Shown: one piece after another, positions 63,519-64,000 of the stretch
Position numbering within the stretch: position 1 is the stretch's first letter
How the letters are laid out: every line of letters begins with the position of its first letter
Source of the DNA: Clostridium thermosuccinogenes
Lineage (GTDB): Bacteria > Bacillota > Clostridia > Acetivibrionales > DSM-5807
DNA length: 64,000 nucleotides
NCBI RefSeq assembly: GCF_002896855.1
Contig: NZ_CP021850.1
Coordinates: forward strand, 893,665-957,664
Reading direction: 5' to 3'
Program-made: the position numbers and the translations under genes
Notes under the pieces: generated by a model
Databases searched by the model: none
Seen by the model: only the letters and a program-made list of their open reading frames with translations
What the model was told of the DNA's origin: nothing

Positions 63519-63549
63519 GCTACTTAAATTCGTAAAGTAGCGTTTTTTT
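63519..63549 (+). terminator. Rho-independent terminator after feoA copy 2
   Basis: GCTACTT (63519-63525) and AAGTAGC (63535-63541) form a 7-bp stem followed by G and seven T. Confidence 0.85.
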
Positions 63550-63560
63550 GGACAATCAGT

Positions 63561-63575
63561 TGATAATGATTATCA
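63561..63575. promoter_or_regulatory. Fur box upstream of feoB
   Basis: TGATAATGATTATCA matches the 7-1-7 Fur consensus at all 14 defined positions. It stands between the feoA terminator and feoB, 24 bases before the feoB start. Confidence 0.9.
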
Positions 63576-63598
63576 AAATCAAGAAAAGGGGATGTCAA

Positions 63599-64000
63599 AT
63601 GCAATATAGGTTTGCTCTGGTGGGAAACCCCAATTGTGGTAAAACCACGATGTTTAATGAAATTACCGGAAGCACCCAGTATGTCGGAAACTGGCCCGGA
63701 GTAACCATTGAGAAAAAAGAGGGCAAAGCAAGAAAATTCAAAGAAGATATAAGAATCATAGATTTGCCGGGGATTTATTCCCTGTCTCCCTATTCAATGG
63801 AGGAAATCATAGCCAGGGACTATATCATCGATGAAAAACCGGATGTGATTATCAATATTTTGGATGCCACCAATATCGAAAGAAATCTGTACCTTACCAC
63901 CCAGGTTATAGAGCTGGGAATACCAGTGGTGGTAGTGCTGAATATTATGGATGAAGTGGAGGCAAGAGGAGATAGCATAGATACAAAGGAGTTGGAAAAA
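63599..64000 (+). CDS. feoB: Ferrous-iron transporter FeoB (5' part, cut by window end)
   Basis: The first 134 codons of FeoB. The N-terminal G-protein domain shows FALVGNPNCGKTTMFNEITG (G1), VGNWPGVTIEKKEGKA (switch I, G2), IIDLPGIYSLSPYSMEE (G3) and VVVLNIMDE (G4-like). The remaining GTPase part and the membrane transporter lie beyond the window. AAAAGGGGA precedes ATG 63599. A perfect Fur box upstream predicts iron repression. Confidence 0.95.
   Translation, partial: MQYRFALVGNPNCGKTTMFNEITGSTQYVGNWPGVTIEKKEGKARKFKEDIRIIDLPGIYSLSPYSMEEIIARDYIIDEKPDVIINILDATNIERNLYLTTQVIELGIPVVVVLNIMDEVEARGDSIDTKELEK

Overview
The window looks like chromosome of a spore-forming, anaerobic Clostridia member (Firmicutes, Ruminiclostridium/Acetivibrio-like by feel, not proven). 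The grounds are AT-rich gaps, strong AGGAGG-type ribosome sites with frequent GTG/TTG starts, a bacterial V-type ATPase operon, meso-diaminopimelate dehydrogenase, a SpoVB-like flippase, an HD-GYP protein and a Feo iron-uptake locus. No tRNA, rRNA, CRISPR array or complete insertion sequence was seen.

Layout. (1) 0.2-7 kb is a sugar and carbonyl metabolism group: AraC regulator, solitary P-type-ATPase N-domain-like protein, methylglyoxal synthase, sugar-phosphate isomerase, ROK kinase, NanE epimerase and amidohydrolase. (2) 7-12.4 kb holds cell-envelope genes: CrtO-like acyltransferase, an unknown repeat-motif protein, ddh, a flippase and an NlpC/P60 hydrolase. (3) 12.5-21.2 kb is a nine-gene V-ATPase operon (H-I-K-E-C-F-A-B-D) whose rotor subunit keeps all Na+ ligands known from Enterococcus hirae NtpK. 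(4) 21.2-22.3 kb has no intact gene but holds a candidate structured RNA with its own terminator, a 16-bp tandem repeat and a remnant of an S-layer-homology domain. (5) 22.3-26.2 kb is a compact module of two paralogous FAD oxidoreductases around small membrane and helical proteins, including a 29-residue membrane peptide. (6) 26.5 kb is L-lactate dehydrogenase. (7) 27.7-50.4 kb is a large exopolysaccharide locus: Wzz/tyrosine-kinase fusion, EpsN/L/M-like aminosugar and priming enzymes, about ten glycosyltransferases, an EpsG-like polymerase, a Wzx flippase, a pyruvyltransferase and a membrane-anchored GH88/105-like hydrolase.

(8) 50.5-58.1 kb is a lasso-peptide biosynthetic cluster of the paeninodin type: nucleotidyltransferase, asparagine-synthetase-like cyclase (C), a 45-codon precursor, an ABC exporter on the opposite strand, an HPr-kinase-like precursor kinase, the PqqD-like B1 and the transglutaminase-like B2 protease. 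The predicted core begins Ala-Tyr-Val-Leu-His-Ser-Glu, suggesting an unusually small seven-residue macrolactam ring, with a C-terminal Ser as the likely phosphorylation site. (9) 58.1-60.3 kb has an AraC regulator divergent from a DMT permease. (10) 60.8-62.9 kb has a conserved-looking unknown protein, a 25-residue membrane/signal-like peptide and an HD-GYP phosphodiesterase. (11) 63.0-64.0 kb is feoA-feoA then feoB (cut by the window end), each unit behind a near-perfect Fur box.

All family calls are by eye from motifs; no database search was run.
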